This document shows, in pieces, positions 47,668 through 59,889 of a stretch of DNA of 64,000 bases. The notes under the pieces were generated by a model that was given only the letters and a program-made list of their open reading frames with translations, was not told the DNA's origin and did not search any database. Position 1 is the first letter of the stretch. Each line of letters begins with the position of its first letter. The translations under genes and the position numbers were made by a program. The stretch is from Arsenophonus endosymbiont of Aleurodicus dispersus (GTDB taxonomy: Bacteria; Pseudomonadota; Gammaproteobacteria; Enterobacterales; Enterobacteriaceae). Location of the stretch: contig NZ_LR025108.1 in the NCBI RefSeq assembly GCF_900343015.1, positions 434,001 to 498,000 of the forward strand. Direction: 5' to 3'.

Positions 47668-48465
47668 AAACATGCAGTAAATCCTGTAAATATTTACCAT
47701 AACTGGTTTTAGCTAGTTTATCCGCTGATTTTCTAATCTGTAACCAGCCGTTACGCCAGGCGATTTCTTCTAAACAAGCTATTTTAAATCCTTGCCTTTT
47801 CTCAACTGGTCTTCAATCAACATGGGTGCCGGTATCTAACCCTAACCAAGCAAATTCACGGCCTAATAGCTCAACATTTAGCTCACCACGCTCAAGATAT
47901 ATTTGATTGATACATGTTATCTCAAGCTCCCCACGTAATGAATGAAGGCTTAATTTGTTTAGCAAAATTAATTACTTGATTATCATCAAAATATAGTCCA
48001 GTAACGGCCCAGTTAGATTTAGGTTGCTGTGTTTTTTCTTCAATAGAAAGTATTTTAACAATTTTATCAAATTCCACTACTCCAAAACGTTCAGGATCTA
48101 CCACCTGATCCGCAAAAATTGTTGCTCCTAAATGACGACCCCCGATTTTAATTTTTTGCGAAAAGCCTGTCCAAAATAGATATTATCAACTAATATCACC
48201 TACCTATAAAACTTTCACCGTTCAAGAACGCCTGTGCTAACCAGTCTGGTGAGGTTTGTATGGCATAACTGAAATGAACACCGAAAGCATCGCCATCGCC
48301 AAGTAACCGCTGATAATCCGGGAGATCTTCAGGCGTTGAAATAATTAATTAATATTTCTCTGAGACCAGCTAACATCAGTACCGAAAGCTGATAGTAAAT
48401 CATAAATAGGTAACAGTTGCTTAGAAACACCTAGTGGGGTGGTTCCAGAGCACAATGCCTTTCAT
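47668..48465 (-). pseudogene. rffH: rffH remnant (glucose-1-phosphate thymidylyltransferase)
   Basis: RffH makes dTDP-glucose. The start MKGIVLWNHPTR is at 48465, with the GGSGTRL nucleotide motif destroyed. Then [38 protein letters not shown] and, near the end, EKRQGFKIACLEEIAWRNGW and SYGKYLQDLL are readable in different frames. The order matches rffH throughout. Confidence 0.92.
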
Positions 48466-48484
48466 CACTTTTCCTCGGTTGCTG

Positions 48485-49393
48485 AAGCGATGCCTAAATC
48501 TTCACCTAACCATCTTGCGCTTGTCGCCACCAGGTTTCATTGCTCAAATACCATTCAACGTGGTTACGAATACCAGATTCAAAAGTATCTTGTGGCTTCC
48601 ATCCTAACTCTTGTTCTATCTTGCTGGCATCACCGGCATAACGCATATCATGGCCTAGGTAATTAAATCATGATAATGAGCTTACTCCTTCAGGCTTGAC
48701 CGGACGTAACAGCTAGCTGGCGGCAAATTGTCTTTACCACATCAATATTTTTACGTTCATTATTGCCGCCAATATTATAAGTATTACCTGAATATGCTTG
48801 ACTGATGACTACAATGCACCTCCATGATCTTCAACATATAGCCAATCACGTATCTGTGCACCTTGACCATAAATAGGCAATGATTTACCAGCTATCGCAT
48901 TCAAGATCATATAAGAAATTAATTTTTCAGGTAAATGATAAGGACCATAATTAAAGGATAAGTACGCTGCCTGCCAGGCTCTTACTAAATGGTCACTGGA
49001 AGCCTTTGAAGCTGAATAAGGGAAGTGGTTCGGTAAATAGACCCTCAGTGGTATGCAAATAGCCATAAACTTCATCGGGAGAAATATATATGATGGAAAC
49101 GAAATATTTTTTGTTCTCCTGATTGAAATTATTCCAATAATTGCGTGTTACCTCTAATAAAGTACCAACAATATTAGTTTTGATAAAGATAGTTGGCTCA
49201 TCGAATGCATAACAGCATCAGGGTGATATTGCTTAAAAATTTTATCAAGCTAAGGTTGATCACAAATATTTATCTGGGCAAAAGTATAGCGATAGCTTTC
49301 TATAACTGACGCTAACGCAGATTACCGGCATAAGTCAAACTATCAACGACGAGCACATTATCGTTACCGATAAATCCAGCACCCCCAGTTATT
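48485..49393 (-). pseudogene. rffG: rffG remnant (dTDP-glucose 4,6-dehydratase)
   Basis: RffG forms dTDP-4-keto-6-deoxyglucose. Readable pieces include KITGGAGFIG (NAD-binding), [60 protein letters not shown] and [20 protein letters not shown]. It is split by stops and frameshifts. Its first residues are replaced by a fusion with wecB. Confidence 0.93.
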
Positions 49394-49760
49394 TTAAAAT
49401 GAACCGGATAGACAACTTGAACATCATAATTATTTTTAGCAATTTCAGCTAATGCATGACAAATACATTCAAATCAGCCAAGCCACCAAAACTTTACCGG
49501 CGATGTCCTGTAACTAACAGCAGTTTTTTATTTTGATCAAGAAAAGAATATTGCGCGGCAATGCTTGCTCGTATTGTGGCATAATTCATAACTTTATCAT
49601 GCACCCATCACAATGCATCGATAAAAGGCAGCCAGGCTAGTTGCCATCGCGGTGGTAGTATCACCATGAACAAATACCACATCAGGGTTAACTGGTATCA
49701 TTCCTTATCTTGTCCTGGTGTCATAATATCTAAATCATAATCTGCTCTGATATTTAAATT
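49394..49760 (-). pseudogene. wecB: wecB remnant (UDP-GlcNAc 2-epimerase), fused to rffG
   Basis: WecB makes UDP-ManNAc. The minus strand reads [48 protein letters not shown], and ICHALAEIAKNNYDVQVVYP followed by VHF. At that point it passes in frame into ITGGAGFIG of rffG. The rest of wecB and all of wecC are deleted. The pieces lie in different frames with stops between. Confidence 0.88.
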
Positions 49761-49764
49761 ATTG

Positions 49765-49880
49765 GTAACTGATTATCTTGTGTTTGATTAATATGCGAAT
49801 CAAAATTTTGCAATAATTGTTGTTGGGTGTACCTAAATTATTAACTGTCGGTAAGTTAGTGACAGCATTTCCGAATAACC
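49765..49880 (-). pseudogene. wzzE: wzzE fragment (ECA chain-length regulator)
   Basis: A short minus-strand piece reads NAVTNLPTVNNLGTP, then QQQLLQNFDSHINQTQDNQL in another frame, matching E. coli WzzE (AITDRPTVNMLGGYYSQQQF and LRNLDVRSN). Both ends are cut by deletions that join it to wecA on one side and wecB on the other. Confidence 0.75.
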
Positions 49881-50330
49881 CTAAATAATAGATAAGGGAA
49901 AATGGCAGCAATAACAGCAAAAAACCAAAAAGCTAATGCCTGCCATTTTGATAAAGCAAAATACCTCATGCTGCAAAAGAGATACAAGAAAGCCCACCAA
50001 GTAGACCATCAATACTTAAAAGCATGCGCCTGCGCCCCAAACAGCAAATAACGTCACTAAATAGCTTAAAGGCCCCACCAAAAACATCACCTAAGTTATC
50101 TAACGTTAGACCGGAAAAATAAATCATAACCAATGCAACAATAGCTTGAAGAGTTGCTCGAACTTGAACACTAATATCAAAGCGATCATCCAATACTCCA
50201 ACAAATACTAAAATTCCAGCACAAATCAAATACCACAATTTATGTGGAATAAATTCTGGTGTAATATTGCACTTCTGATTTAGAAGTAAAATCTCTACCA
50301 AAGACCCTATTAGAAAAGCTCCACTTTTCT
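49880..50330 (-). pseudogene. wecA: wecA remnant (UDP-GlcNAc:undecaprenyl-phosphate transferase)
   Basis: WecA starts ECA synthesis. The open piece at 49966-50301 reads LICAGILVFVGVLDDRFDIS and VQVRATLQAIVALVMIYFSG, then IDGLLGGLSCISFAA, with LAFWFFAVIAAIFPYLLF in another frame. The conserved DDRFD is intact, but the motif NAFNMVDG is damaged, the first 45 or so residues are deleted, and the C-terminal half is missing. It is directly after rho, as in E. coli. Confidence 0.92.
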
Positions 50331-50371
50331 TTTATGTAGCGCTTTTTAGTAAATAATTTTTTAATAGAAAT

Positions 50372-51631
50372 TTAAGAACGCTTCATAAAATTGAAAAATT
50401 CATCATTCGTTTTCGTCATTGCTAATTTATTAATTAAAAATTCCATGGCATCAATTTCACCCATAGGATGAATAATTTTGCGCAATATCCACATCTTCTG
50501 TAACTCATCTGGTAAGGTTAATAATTCTTCCTTCCTAGTACCGGAACGGTTATAATCAATCGCAGGGAATACGCGTTTTTCCGCTATTTTCCGTGACAAA
50601 TGTAACTCCATATTTCCAGTACCTTTAAACTCTTCGTAGATCACTTCATCCATTTTGGAGCCGGTATCAACTAATGCCGTAGCAATTATTGTTAGACTTC
50701 CACCTTCTTCTACATTACGTGCTGCACCAAAAAAACGTTTTGGACGGTGCAAAGCATTTGCATCTACCCCACCTGTTAAGACTTTTCCAGAGGAAGGAAC
50801 TACTGTGTTGTAAGCACGAGCAAGACGCGTAATTGAATCTAACATAATAACTACATCTTTTTTATGTTCAACTAATCTTTTAGCTTTTTCTATAACCATT
50901 TCAGCAACCTGAATATGACGAGATGCAGGTTCATCAAAGGTTGATGCAATGACCTCACCATTAACCAGGCGTTGCATTTCGGTCACTTCTTCTGGTCGCT
51001 CATCAATTAATAATACCATTAAAACACAGTCTAGATAGTTATTGGCAACATTAGCGACAATATTCTGCAATAACATGGTCTTACCTGCTTTTGGTGGAGC
51101 AACAATTAAACCACGCTGACCACGTCCAATAGGTGCGGCTAAGTCTAGAACACGAGCGGTCAAATCTTCTGTTGATCCATTGCCACGCTCCATACGTAGA
51201 CGGTTATTAGTATGTAGAGGTGTCAGGTTTTCAAACAGTATTTTACTACGGGCGTTTTCAGGTTTATCAAAATTGATTTCATTCACTTTTAGTAAGGCAA
51301 AATAGCGTTCTCCTTCCTTTGGAGGTCGAATTTTTCCTGATATTGTATCTCCTGTTCGTAGATTAAAACGACGAATCTGACTAGGAGAAACATAAATATC
51401 ATCAGTACCTGCTAGATAAGAGCTGTCAGCAGAACGAAGGAATCCAAATCCATCCTGCAAAATTTCTAGTACTCCATTACCAAAAATATCCTCTCCACTT
51501 TTCGCATGTTGCTTCAAAATTGAGAAAATAATATCCTGTTTTCTCATGCGGGCTAGGTTCTCTAGCCCCACTCTTTCGCCAAGAGTAATCAATTCTGATA
51601 CGGGCGTATTTTTTAATTCGGTAAGATTCAT
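50372..51631 (-). CDS. rho: transcription termination factor Rho
   Basis: Rho is the hexameric RNA helicase that terminates transcription. The 419 residues equal E. coli in length and run from [19 protein letters not shown] to FFNFMKRS. The N-terminal RNA-binding fold has [15 protein letters not shown]; the ATPase has Walker A ([11 protein letters not shown]), Walker B ([13 protein letters not shown]) and the R-loop region [18 protein letters not shown]. It lies between trxA and the dead ECA cluster. Confidence 0.98.
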   Translation of the reverse strand: MNLTELKNTPVSELITLGERVGLENLARMRKQDIIFSILKQHAKSGEDIFGNGVLEILQDGFGFLRSADSSYLAGTDDIYVSPSQIRRFNLRTGDTISGKIRPPKEGERYFALLKVNEINFDKPENARSKILFENLTPLHTNNRLRMERGNGSTEDLTARVLDLAAPIGRGQRGLIVAPPKAGKTMLLQNIVANVANNYLDCVLMVLLIDERPEEVTEMQRLVNGEVIASTFDEPASRHIQVAEMVIEKAKRLVEHKKDVVIMLDSITRLARAYNTVVPSSGKVLTGGVDANALHRPKRFFGAARNVEEGGSLTIIATALVDTGSKMDEVIYEEFKGTGNMELHLSRKIAEKRVFPAIDYNRSGTRKEELLTLPDELQKMWILRKIIHPMGEIDAMEFLINKLAMTKTNDEFFNFMKRS

Positions 51632-52176
51632 AATGGTGGGTTCTTAAACTCGGGGTATATTTTGGGAAAATATGAACAATAAATATTACTGTAATCTTTA
51701 AGTGCCTATTTAAATAAAAATACAAAAACCTTAAACATTATTGATGAATATATCAATTTCATTAGAATATAAATTCATGTAGTCGGAGTAGTTTGTTACT
51801 TTACTACCTTAAAGAACACTCTTTATACAACCAAGACAGAATAAGACTATAATAATTCATTTCAAAGTTAACGAATAAATCTCACTTTATACTTATTAGG
51901 CCCTAAACAACAGCACCAAGTAAATAACAAATGTAATGGGTCTGTCTAAAAGAATTATTTATATGAGAGTAAATGAAATTCTTGGAGGATATAAGATTAT
52001 CCAGAGATAACAAATATGGTTATACAACAATATATTGAATATGTACACATTAAGATAAAAACGTGTATCATATTGATTAGTAGCGCTAAATTACCATGTT
52101 TCAAAGTAGACGTCTAACAGTAATTTTAGACAAGTTTTAGCTGATTAAACGTCTATTATTAATATTTTATTAAAAT
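51632..52176. other. spacer between trxA and rho
   Basis: E. coli has the rhoL leader and the rho promoter here. I cannot recognise a rhoL-like leader peptide. An inverted repeat TAGACGT (52107-52113) with ACGTCTA lies just downstream of trxA, too widely spaced to call a terminator. The rest is AT-rich and untranslated. Confidence 0.4.
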
Positions 52177-52503
52177 TTAGATTTTTTTATCTAAAAATTC
52201 TTTTAATTCAGTTTTAGACAAAAGACCAACTTGCTTACTAAGCAGTTCACCGTCTTTAAAAAGTCCTAAAGTAGGAATGCTACGAATACTATATTTATCC
52301 GCTGTTTCAGGATTATTGTCAATATTCAATTTTCCAATGATCAATTTATCTGCATATTCACCAGCAATTTCGTCTAAAATAGGAGCAATCACTTTACAAG
52401 GTCCACACCATTCTGCCCAAAAATCAACTAAGACTGGCTTTACTGACTCTAGTACCTTTGTATTAAAATCTCCATCAGATAGATGAATAACTTTGTCTCT
52501 CAT
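52177..52503 (-). CDS. trxA: thioredoxin 1
   Basis: TrxA reduces protein disulfides in the cytoplasm with electrons from NADPH via thioredoxin reductase. The 108-residue sequence carries the active site [16 protein letters not shown] (about residues 28-43), and [11 protein letters not shown] includes the cis-proline. A GGAG box precedes the ATG. In E. coli rhlB is divergent from it; here rhlB cannot be found. Confidence 0.97.
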   Translation of the reverse strand: MRDKVIHLSDGDFNTKVLESVKPVLVDFWAEWCGPCKVIAPILDEIAGEYADKLIIGKLNIDNNPETADKYSIRSIPTLGLFKDGELLSKQVGLLSKTELKEFLDKKI

Positions 52504-52984
52504 TACGATACTCCAAGGATAAAAATTTTATGCCATTTCAGGCTAACATTAATTTAACCACTTTGGCTTTATTTTAAAAAATCTGCTTTTATAAAGCAAC
52601 CGTTCGCTTTTATTATATCAAAATATGATTAAAATATATTTAATATAAAGAAGTTTATTAATTTCATATTACACCATAAAGTTATTTACAAACTTAATAA
52701 AAATGACTTTTATAATTGTAGATATAGAGGTTAACATTGTATTTTACTGTAGAAGGGGGAGATATTGCGGAGTAAAAACCAAAAATAACAGGTAAAAAAT
52801 TGATTTTAAAAATCAACATTTCATTATTTACTAGTATATCCAACAAATTAGGAACATCAAGTTAATCAAACCATAGCTCTAATTATAGCTTCTACACGAT
52901 AATGAGTGATTTCAATATATACCGCGATGCAAAATAATTATCACCTATAACTGGCTTTTAAAAATGAGAAAAAATTCTCATCAT
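52504..52984. other. spacer where rhlB was lost
   Basis: In E. coli the RNA helicase gene rhlB starts here, divergent from trxA. I see none of its motifs (Walker A, DEAD) in any frame. The sequence is AT-rich and broken by stops. Confidence 0.45.
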
Positions 52985-53495
52985 AATGATTACTGAAGAA
53001 GAAGTTTAACTCATTTATCAGGTATTAGTATATCCAACTGGAGGTTTAGATAACCGATTAGTAATATTGGCTGTAGTAGGACTGAAATAATTACCGGTAC
53101 TAATGTTAAAAATGGTAAACTTGTGAGCCATAACATAGGTTGAGTGACCTAGCTTGAACAAGATTTTAAAGATAATTTTTCGCCAGCTTAAAACTGCCAC
53201 ACATAGCTAATTAAGCAATTTTGGCCAATTTTTATCGGCACTTCAGTATAGGCTATTCAAAAAATTATGTTGGTAGTTAGCATGGACGAATATATTACGA
53301 TAAATAAATCGCAATTTTTTTTAAAAAAGTAGCGATCATAAAAAATAGATGAATTATAAATTAAAGGGTTAAAGCTTAAAAGCTTTTTACCCAGTATTTT
53401 AGAGATATAAATTGTCATATTTGCAGAATTTAAAATAGATAATATGATATTAGCCGGTGGAACATTGCGTGAAATATTCATGTCTCATATGTTTG
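52985..53495 (+). pseudogene. gppA: gppA remnant (guanosine pentaphosphatase)
   Basis: GppA turns pppGpp into ppGpp in the stringent response. The plus strand reads ITEEEV, then LIYQ and PTGGLDNRLVI, matching E. coli [20 protein letters not shown] and RLVVDIGG, and near the end MILAGGTLREIFMSHMF, matching MTLAGGALREGLVYGML. Stops and shifts are frequent. It is on the strand and in the place expected next to rhlB and trxA. Confidence 0.85.
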
Positions 53496-53974
53496 ATCTG
53501 CCTACAACTAGTATATTGTGATACCAACCAAGTTGGTAAGCAATTAAATTGAAGTAACGTTATTTGAGTACTGATTATTCCTATATAAGATTGATATTAT
53601 CTAAAATATTATTTTCATCAATACTTGTTTGATGGGGTAATACCATACCAAATAAAAACACGCTCTATCATATTCATAATATGTAAAGCGTTAGATAACT
53701 TGCTCTAAAATCATATGCATGACTTTTTTAACTCAACACATCATATTTTGAATGTAATAACTGCTAAAAATTGCATTTGCAACATAGAAAAAATATTAAG
53801 GTTAAGTATTTTTAGGATTATTTCACAACAAGCTTCAAAAAATTGTGAGATTATCATTCCAATAAAAGATCTAGATAAAGCTAGTAAGTTTGCTTTAGCT
53901 ACAGTAAAATTATTAATTTAGAATGGCTACAAATTGATATACAGAGAATATTTGCATGGATTAATCCTGATGAA
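53496..53974. other. gene-free spacer at a break in gene order
   Basis: To the left the order follows E. coli trxA-rhlB-gppA; to the right it follows valU-gltX. An ancestral rearrangement or large deletion therefore lies here. lysV and further valine tRNAs, expected near gltX, are not seen. An open frame at 53715-53921 shows no family features. Confidence 0.5.
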
Positions 53975-54050
53975 TGGTGGGCGATACCAGATTCGAACTG
54001 ATGACCCCCTCCTTGTAAGGGAGATGCTCTACCAACTGAGCTAATCGCCC
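53975..54050 (-). tRNA. valT: tRNA-Val (anticodon TAC)
   Basis: The minus strand gives GGGCGATTAGCTCAGTTGG and ends ATCGCCCACCA. The anticodon loop CTTACAA gives TAC. The acceptor pairs GGGCGAT with ATCGCCC. In E. coli the valU-valX-valY-lysV cluster is divergent from gltX; here one copy remains. The name valT is used loosely. Confidence 0.96.
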
Positions 54051-54250
54051 GTCATGATGTAGGTGTATTATAGGGATAGTTCTGCATGAGTCAACGGTTT
54101 TTCAAAAGAAAATATTCGTACGTTACAAAATTTTAATAAACCTAATATTTTTAACACCAAATAATATTTATTTAGACTTATTTAATCTGGATCCTAACTG
54201 TGCCAACTTCATTGAGTAATTAAATTAAAGGAAATTATAATAAAATCCTC

Positions 54251-55657
54251 ATGAATAAAATAAAAACCCGTTTTTCGCCAAGTCCAACAGGTTATCTTCA
54301 CGTTGGCGGCGCTCGTACCGCACTCTATTCATGGCTTTATAGCCGACATAATAAAGGAGAGTTTGTCTTACGTATTGAAGACACCGATCTTAAGCGTTCA
54401 ACACAAGAAGCAATTGCCGCTATAATGGATGGAATGAACTGGTTAAGTTTAAATTGGGATGAAGGTCCTTACTATCAAACTAAAAGATTTGAACGTTATC
54501 ATTTCGTTATTGATAAAATGCTTACCGCAGGTACCGCCTATCGCTGTTACTGTTCTAAACCACGATTAGACCATTTACGTGAAGAACAGATGGCAAGAGG
54601 TGAAAAACCGCGTTATGATGGCTGTTGCCGAGATTATGTTCATAATCATATACCGAATAAACCTCACGTAGTGCGCTTTCGGAACCCACAGCAAGGTTCC
54701 GTTATTTTTGAAGACCAAATCCGTGGCCTAATTGAATTTAATAATCTTGAGCTAGATGATCTTATCATACGCCGTACCGATGGTTCTCCTACCTATAATT
54801 TCTGTGTTGTTATTGATGACTGGGATATGAAAATTACGCATGTGATCCGTGGTGAAGATCATATTAATAATACCCCGCGTCAAATTAATATATTAACCGC
54901 TCTCGGGGCGCCAATACCGGCATATGCGCATGTTTCAATGATTTTGGGTGATGATGGTAAAAAATTATCTAAGCGTCATAGAGCAGTTAGTGTCATGAAA
55001 TACCGTGATGACGGTTATCTACCAGAAGCATTATTAAACTATTTGGTTCGTCTCGGATGGTCTCATGGTGATCAGGAAATTTTTAACCGCGAAGAAATGA
55101 TCAGTTATTTTTCCTTAGATGCGATTAATAAATCTGCGAGTGTTTTTAACACTAATAAATTATTATGGATGAATCATCATTATATCAACTCATTACCAGC
55201 TGAATATATTGCAGCTCATTTAGCATGGCACCTTGAACAGCAAGGTATTGATACCAAAATTGGGCCAAGCTTAGCAGATTTAGTCAAGCTTCTTGGTAAG
55301 CGCTGTAAAACCTTAAAAGAAATAGCTGATTCGTGTCGCTATTTCTATCAAGATTTTGTTGCATTTAACAGCGACGCCGCTAAAAAATATTTAAGACCTA
55401 TAGCGCGCTTACCATTAGAAATGGTACAGGCAAAATTAGTTGCTATTAGCGACTGGACATGTGATAATGTTCATCAGGCAATTGAAGCAACTGCTAAACA
55501 ACTGGCAATTGGTCTAGGTAAAGTGTGTATGCCTCTGCGGGTAGCGGTGACAGGAACAGGCAAATCACCTAGTGTTGATGCAACTGTACATGCTATTGGC
55601 CAAAATCGCTCATTAAAACGCATTGATAATGCTTTGGTTTATATTAATAAACGTTAG
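54251..55657 (+). CDS. gltX: glutamate--tRNA ligase
   Basis: GltX charges tRNA-Glu. The class I signatures are [19 protein letters not shown] (HIGH type, about residues 9-27) and [15 protein letters not shown] (KMSKS type). A zinc-binding region CYCSKPRL...YDGCCRD is present, with an Asp where E. coli has His after the last Cys. The length is 468 residues against 471. The AAAGGAAA box is rather far from the ATG. Divergent from tRNA-Val as in E. coli. Confidence 0.96.
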   Translation: MNKIKTRFSPSPTGYLHVGGARTALYSWLYSRHNKGEFVLRIEDTDLKRSTQEAIAAIMDGMNWLSLNWDEGPYYQTKRFERYHFVIDKMLTAGTAYRCYCSKPRLDHLREEQMARGEKPRYDGCCRDYVHNHIPNKPHVVRFRNPQQGSVIFEDQIRGLIEFNNLELDDLIIRRTDGSPTYNFCVVIDDWDMKITHVIRGEDHINNTPRQINILTALGAPIPAYAHVSMILGDDGKKLSKRHRAVSVMKYRDDGYLPEALLNYLVRLGWSHGDQEIFNREEMISYFSLDAINKSASVFNTNKLLWMNHHYINSLPAEYIAAHLAWHLEQQGIDTKIGPSLADLVKLLGKRCKTLKEIADSCRYFYQDFVAFNSDAAKKYLRPIARLPLEMVQAKLVAISDWTCDNVHQAIEATAKQLAIGLGKVCMPLRVAVTGTGKSPSVDATVHAIGQNRSLKRIDNALVYINKR

Positions 55658-56531
55658 AATAGTATTGCATAAGGACACATTATCACTGTCATTTTAGGCT
55701 AGATGAATATTTTTCCAATAGTGAAGCACTATTTTCCAATTAATAGATTCATAGTATTATTCAGCTTGCGGGGCATCTATAATTTTGCTTTATGATCTTT
55801 AGATCAAGCGTTCCCATATAAGCATCTATAATCCCCATAGAAACCGTCAGGTGGAATATGGATAGGATGTTGTGACATTCTACTTAATATATATTTATCA
55901 GCTATAAAATTTTATGATTGGTCAAAGGTTAATGAACAACCAGCATAGCATTAAACGATTACATTTTTCCTATTTTATATTCTTAAAAGAATATAAGGTA
56001 GCATTTTGCTATGTTTCAGGATGCTAATCTAATTAACTAGGAAACAAAAATAATTGTATATAGTTATCTGTAAAAAGAAGATAGCGAGATTGGCATCTAT
56101 CATGCTACCAAATAAAAAATCGGTTTCTGCTGCGGCAGAAACTAATAAATAGTCTAGCAAAGCCAGCCACAAATTGCTGATTAATATCATCATTTAGGAA
56201 TAACTAGGCTAATATAAACTTAATAAATAATAGTTTAAAAACATAACTAGCACGATCACTGCTGTTTTAAATAGATAACTTACTAATGATAACAATGGAT
56301 CAAATAAAGTAAAAAACTGTAGACATAAATATTGACCAGTATGTTATTAATTGAACAAATAGCTATATTTTTTTATGTTATTTATAGAAAATAATCTCGA
56401 GTTAGTTTAATTACTAAACCCGTATTAAGTGAGTAATTTAGTGATTTATCTTACAGATAACTAATTGATAATGAACAAAATAATATCATCCAAATTAGGA
56501 AGCTGAAAAAAACTATCAAATATTAATGATT
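55658..56531. other. gene-free spacer between gltX and ligA, with one orphan terminator
   Basis: Several genes lie between gltX and ligA in E. coli (xapABR, yfeN, yfeR, yfeH, ypeB). I recognise none of them. The spacer is AT-rich with stops in all frames. One clear hairpin with a T run is listed separately. Confidence 0.5.
56107..56142 (-). terminator. intrinsic terminator, minus strand
   Basis: GTTTCTGC (56123-56130) pairs with GCAGAAAC (56135-56142) over TGCG; on the minus strand the stem is followed by CGATTTTTTATTTGG. It lies about 390 bases beyond the ligA stop, so it may have served a gene since erased (ypeB in E. coli), or it now ends the ligA transcript. Confidence 0.65.
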
Positions 56532-58538
<2,007 letters not shown>

Positions 58539-58594
58539 TCACCATACAACTAAAGATAAAATCCCCGCGATCACGGGGGTCGATTACTAATCCT

Positions 58595-58800
58595 TTAAGA
58601 TTTAAGTGAGTGCTTTTCTAATTTAGCGGTGATATTCCTCTGGTGTGATAACATTTTGCGATCCTCATCAAGCACAACACTACCAACATCAGCCTAAATA
58701 CGTTAATGTTGCTTGCAACATCATAAACTAAAACTTGACCTTGCAGTGCAGAAACATGTAAAATAACAACAATATATTTATCTTTTTTATTAACTCTATC
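58595..58800 (-). pseudogene. zipA: zipA remnant (cell division protein)
   Basis: ZipA tethers FtsZ to the membrane. The minus strand reads KDKYIVVILHVSALQGQVL, then INVFRLMLV, and in another frame ADVGSVVLDEDRKMLSHQ near the stop, matching the ZipA FtsZ-binding domain (E. coli [20 protein letters not shown]). Most of the domain and the whole membrane anchor are missing. It lies upstream of ligA as in E. coli. Confidence 0.82.
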
Positions 58801-59234
58801 GTTTAAGTTAGCTCAGCTGTTTTATTATAATTTTCAATTTTCTCAACAATTTGTTGGCAGCATTAATTATGCTGTGTTTGCTACAAAATATCCTGACCTA
58901 GCTTCACTATTAATTAAATTTAACGCAGGTTCATACTTAATGGCTATCTTTAAATGGCTTCGTTGCTTTTTATAGCTGGTAACAGTAAAGCTATTATAGT
59001 TATTGCACCAACAACCACTAATATTAGACGCCAATCTGGCATGTTGTTTTAAAACAATGGCCACTATGGCCGTCATATGACGAATATTTGCTAATAACGT
59101 TAAGTGTAACCAGCTACATACTTTTCTTACCATCAAAATTAGATATTTATTATTTTTCGCGGTTTTTTAGCTAACAAAGTACTAATAAACTGATAGGTAT
59201 TAGTTTTATCACTGATAATCTAGATCATTAATTT
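58801..59234. other. spacer where the zipA 5' part and cysZ were lost
   Basis: By gene order the start of zipA and divergent cysZ should be here. I cannot read either. A minus-strand open frame at 58867-59136 shows no ZipA membrane anchor and no other family motif, so I leave it unassigned. Confidence 0.4.
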
Positions 59235-59420
59235 TATTTAAGTTTACTTTTAACGATGATAAAGTGATACAACGCGCTCATCGGTATATCATCAGGTGCT
59301 AAGGTGATCGCGCGGGAAAATTATAATAACCCCGGCTTAATAATATTGTAGTTATTTTACCTTATTCTGATGAACGTTATTTAAGTACAGATTTATTTTC
59401 TACTATTTTATTGAAAAGTA
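59235..59420 (+). pseudogene. cysK: cysK remnant (cysteine synthase)
   Basis: CysK makes cysteine from O-acetylserine and sulfide. Only the C-terminal part is left: LIGISSGAKVIARENYNNPG, then IVVILPYSDERYLSTDLFST in another frame, matching E. coli ILAGISSGAAVAAAL and NIVVILPSSGERYLSTALF. It lies directly upstream of ptsH, its normal neighbour. Confidence 0.88.
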
Positions 59421-59499
59421 ATACGCACATCCAGCTTTTTTTAGCTAAAATATTTTTTATTTACTAATAAAAAATATCAATTTTTTTGAGGGAAAAAGT

Positions 59500-59757
59500 A
59501 TGTTCCAACAAGAAGTTACCATCACAGCACCTAATGGTCTTCATACTAGACCGGCGGCTAAGTTTGTCAAAGAAGCAAAAAATTTTTCTTCTGAAATTAC
59601 ACTTTCCTATAACGGCCAATCTGCTAGCGCTAAAAGTTTATTTAAACTACAAACACTCGGCCTGACTCATGGAACTGTTATCATGATTTCAGCTGAAGGG
59701 GAAGATGAGTATAAAGCAGTAGAACATCTGGTTAAGCTCATGGCTGAATTAGAATAA
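59500..59757 (+). CDS. ptsH: phosphocarrier protein HPr
   Basis: HPr carries phosphate from enzyme I to the sugar-specific enzymes II of the phosphotransferase system. The 85 residues contain the phosphorylated His15 in [14 protein letters not shown] and Ser46 in [17 protein letters not shown] box precedes the ATG. ptsI follows after 132 bases, and crr, the third gene of the operon, is dead. Confidence 0.97.
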   Translation: MFQQEVTITAPNGLHTRPAAKFVKEAKNFSSEITLSYNGQSASAKSLFKLQTLGLTHGTVIMISAEGEDEYKAVEHLVKLMAELE

Positions 59758-59889
59758 TGACTACATACTGGCAATATAACATGTATCTTCTATTTTTATC
59801 CCTGGATACCTTAATCCTGGGATACCTATTTAACTATAAGTATCAATAGTCCTATGAACCAACTATTTTGGGGTAGTAAGGTAACATTT

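Noticed and set aside
53715-53921. 68-codon open frame between gppA remnant and tRNA-Val
   Set aside because: No recognisable family and no good start signal; the spacer lies at a rearrangement point.
58867-59136. 89-codon minus-strand frame in the zipA position
   Set aside because: It lacks the ZipA membrane anchor and proline-rich region, so it is probably a chance frame.
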